A stretch of 64,000 nt of DNA, taken from Ahrensia sp. Its GTDB lineage: Bacteria > Pseudomonadota > Alphaproteobacteria > Rhizobiales > Rhizobiaceae. The first letter of the stretch is position 1; the number at the start of each line of letters is the position of its first letter. Made by a program: the position numbers and the translations under genes. The stretch spans positions 47,948-111,947 of the forward strand of contig NZXU01000056.1 in the NCBI GenBank assembly GCA_002698425.1, written 5' to 3'. This document shows, in pieces, positions 62,040-64,000 of the stretch. The notes below the pieces were generated by a model. That model had not been told where the DNA came from and did no database searches. It saw only the letters and a program-made list of their open reading frames with translations.

Positions 62040-62265
62040 TTTGGGAAATCGCTTCGTTGGGCCTGATGGCTCACTGCACGATTGCAGTCAACGTTGGCCG
62101 AGCCGGGAAGTGAAACCGGTGCGCGCATAATACAGCGGAGCCGGGCCCGGCCGCTATCGAAAGCGACGCCGCTTCGCCGGAAAGCGCCGTTCCACGATCC
62201 TGCAATGGCGCCGTCACCGTCCCGATGCTACCCTGACGCGACGGCCGTCATCGCGGAGACCGCCA

Positions 62266-63285
62266 ATGCCCACGCCCCTCGACATCCTGTTCGACACGCC
62301 GGAAAACGCGCCGGCCGACGGCGACGTGCCGCAGGCTGCAATCGACGAGATGCGCGAATATTCAGCCTATCTCGACAGGATTGTGCCGCCGAAGCGTGAG
62401 GTCGACCGCAACATCCTGATCGCCACCTGGAACATCGCCCATTTCCGCTCGCTGACGCGCAAATGGGAAGGCGGCTCGCATGACAGCCCGAAACGCGACT
62501 ATCGCTGCCTGTGGGCGATCACGGAGATTCTGTCGCGCTTCGACGTGATCGCGGTCCAGGAAGTCGGCTCCGATTTCCGCGCGCTGCGCTCCGCGATCAA
62601 GGTGCTCGGCCCGAACTGGAGTTTCCTGATGACCGACCGCGCCGAAGGCCAGGGCGGCAATGACGAGCACATGGCCTATATCTTCGACACCACGCGGGTA
62701 GCGCTGTCAGGGCTCGCCGGCGAACTGGTCGTGCCCGACGAGGCCGACGAATTCGGCTTTGACAAGGGCAGCTTCAAGAAACAGTTCGCGCGCAACCCCT
62801 ATGCCGTCTCCTTCCGCACCCGCGACACGACATTCATCCTGATCACCGCCCACATCGATTATGGCGACGTCACCGAGGAGCGGCTGCCGGAACTGCGCGG
62901 CATCGCCAAATGGATGCAATCATGGGCGGCGCGCGAACATCGCTGGCACCATAATCTGATCGTACTTGGCGACTTCAACCTGGAGCGGACCGGCAACGAG
63001 CTTTACGAGGCCTTCGTCAGCACCGGGCTGGAAGTGCCCTTCATCCTGCAAAGCCATCCGCGCACCATCTATGCGCGCGACTCCGAGCCCGAGGCCGATA
63101 GCTACCACGATCAGATCGCCTGGTTTTCGAAGGGCGATTCCGCGCTTCTCGGTCTCGAAGTGACCGATGGCGGCATCGTCGAGATCTGGGACCGGTTGCT
63201 CCGCGACCGCAATCTGACGAAAGGCAGCTTTGCCTTCCGGATCTCGGACCACAATCCGCTCTGGCTGGAATTCCGCCTCGCCTAG
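62266..63285 (+). CDS. Endonuclease/exonuclease/phosphatase family protein
   Basis: A 339-residue protein of the EEP (DNase I-like) superfamily. Catalytic motifs run in order: ATWNIAHFRS near residue 53, VIAVQEVGSDF near 93, NLIVLGDFNLERTG near 230, and FRISDHNPLWLEF at the C-terminus. These build the usual Mg-dependent phosphodiesterase site. The substrate is unknown and it is cytoplasmic, with no signal peptide. Its stop codon overlaps the stop of the convergent permease gene by 4 bp. Confidence 0.87.
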   Translation: MPTPLDILFDTPENAPADGDVPQAAIDEMREYSAYLDRIVPPKREVDRNILIATWNIAHFRSLTRKWEGGSHDSPKRDYRCLWAITEILSRFDVIAVQEVGSDFRALRSAIKVLGPNWSFLMTDRAEGQGGNDEHMAYIFDTTRVALSGLAGELVVPDEADEFGFDKGSFKKQFARNPYAVSFRTRDTTFILITAHIDYGDVTEERLPELRGIAKWMQSWAAREHRWHHNLIVLGDFNLERTGNELYEAFVSTGLEVPFILQSHPRTIYARDSEPEADSYHDQIAWFSKGDSALLGLEVTDGGIVEIWDRLLRDRNLTKGSFAFRISDHNPLWLEFRLA

Positions 63286-64000
63286 CTCGGCGCCAGCCCG
63301 CGCAGCCTTTCGGAGCGCCGCCGCAGCAATTCCAGCACCGTCAGCAGGATGATGGAAATCACCACCATCAACGTCGCGACCGCAAGGATGGTCGGGGATA
63401 TCTGCTCGCGAAGCCCGGTGAACATCTGCCAGGGCAGCGTCTTCTGTGAAGCCGAGCCGAGGAACAGGACGACCACCACCTCGTCGAAAGAGGTAATGAA
63501 GGCAAACAGCGCGCCCGAGATGACGCCCGGCATGATCAGCGGCATCTGCACCTTGAAGAAGGTCGTCACCGGATTGGCGCCGAGGCTCGCCGAGGCGCGT
63601 GTCAACGACCGGTCGAAGCCGACCAGCGTCGCCGTCACGGTGATGATCACGAAAGGCGTGCCAAGCGCCGCATGCGCCAGCACGACGCCCCAATAGGTGC
63701 CCTGCAGTCCGATGCGCGAATAGAAGAAATACATGCCCGCCGCCGAGATGATCAGCGGTACGATCATGGGCGAGATCAGGATCGCCATGATCGCCGACTT
63801 GAACGGCACGTGGCTTTGCGAAAGGCCGATCGCAGCGACCGTGCCGAACCCGGTCGCGAGGATCGTCGCCACCGGCGCGATCGTCACGGAATTCCACAGC
63901 GCCTGCTGCCAGTCCGGATTGGTGAAGAAGTCGACATAATGCTTCAGCGAATAGCCGTCCGGATCGAAAGCCAGCATCTTCGGCGTGAAGGTGAAGAAAT
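63282..64000 (-). CDS. PotC-like ABC transporter permease, 5' end beyond the window
   Basis: The visible 239 codons run off the right edge with no confirmed start; an internal ATG at 63977 (MLAFDPDGYSLKHY) is preceded by in-frame coding residues FFTFTPK, typical of the periplasmic loop in this family. Five membrane helices are seen. The ABC permease EAA loop is TRASASLGANPVTTFFKVQMPLIMPGVISG. The best fit is the second permease (PotC/PotI type) of a spermidine/putrescine-like importer. The other components should lie to the right. Confidence 0.85.
   Translation of the reverse strand, partial: FFTFTPKMLAFDPDGYSLKHYVDFFTNPDWQQALWNSVTIAPVATILATGFGTVAAIGLSQSHVPFKSAIMAILISPMIVPLIISAAGMYFFYSRIGLQGTYWGVVLAHAALGTPFVIITVTATLVGFDRSLTRASASLGANPVTTFFKVQMPLIMPGVISGALFAFITSFDEVVVVLFLGSASQKTLPWQMFTGLREQISPTILAVATLMVVISIILLTVLELLRRRSERLRGLAPS

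Overview
The window is GC-rich, densely packed bacterial DNA from an alphaproteobacterium, most likely of the Rhizobiales/Hyphomicrobiales type. The case rests on a complete PhyR-NepR-EcfG general stress response (found only in Alphaproteobacteria), HWE-family histidine kinases, a ChrR-type singlet-oxygen sigma/anti-sigma pair, and many co-directional genes joined by 4-bp ATGA overlaps. No rRNA, tRNA, CRISPR, insertion sequence or prophage was seen. The species cannot be named from this stretch.

Layout. 1-3720: a branched-chain-amino-acid-type ABC importer (livM fragment, livH, livF, livG, binding protein) behind a 15-bp palindrome. 4028-7624: panB-panC-metallohydrolase, then a crotonase. 7782-12528: rpoE-chrR-SDR, DUF1365-flavin oxidase and a DUF2177 gene, tied together by three copies of one ECF promoter (TGATC-N17-CGTAA). 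12666-23801: a general-stress island with two HWE kinases, PhyR, NepR, EcfG, a single-domain receiver, a Crp/Fnr regulator and many small envelope proteins. It holds at least seven perfect and two near-perfect EcfG promoters (GGAAC-N16-CGTT). One of these drives no protein gene but a likely ~113-nt small RNA with a C-rich loop and its own terminator. 23972-30182: valine degradation (mmsA, acyl-CoA dehydrogenase, 3-hydroxyisobutyryl-CoA hydrolase, mmsB) plus matB, with a LysR regulator. 31174-35422: pntAB transhydrogenase and a TerC-like protein. 36075-40759: a molybdenum sulfite dehydrogenase-like complex (soeABC) with a divergent LysR gene and AT-rich operators. 41791-41958: a lone Flp pilin.

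42193-48718 is an N-type F-ATPase operon in the diagnostic order atpD-C-Q-R-B-E-F-A-G, without a separate delta gene. 48904-50514: a DUF2892 membrane protein and a sulfide:quinone oxidoreductase-like flavoprotein. 50765-55794: a BMP-type nucleoside ABC importer. 55853-60752: protocatechuate 4,5-cleavage genes (ligC, a LysR regulator with two HTH domains, ligI, ligA, ligB); ligU, ligJ and ligK are not here. 60807-64000: creatinase, an endonuclease/exonuclease/phosphatase-fold protein and the edge of a PotC-like permease gene.

Two cross-cutting signals stand out. First, the EcfG promoter density, with the small-RNA candidate resembling Caulobacter GsrN in logic. Second, three FNR/FixK-type boxes (TTGA[CT]-N4-GTCAA) upstream of the N-ATPase operon, the SQR gene and ligAB, suggesting that energy conservation, sulfide oxidation and ring cleavage share a low-oxygen or nitric-oxide control. 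Functions are assigned from recognised sequence features; no database search was run.
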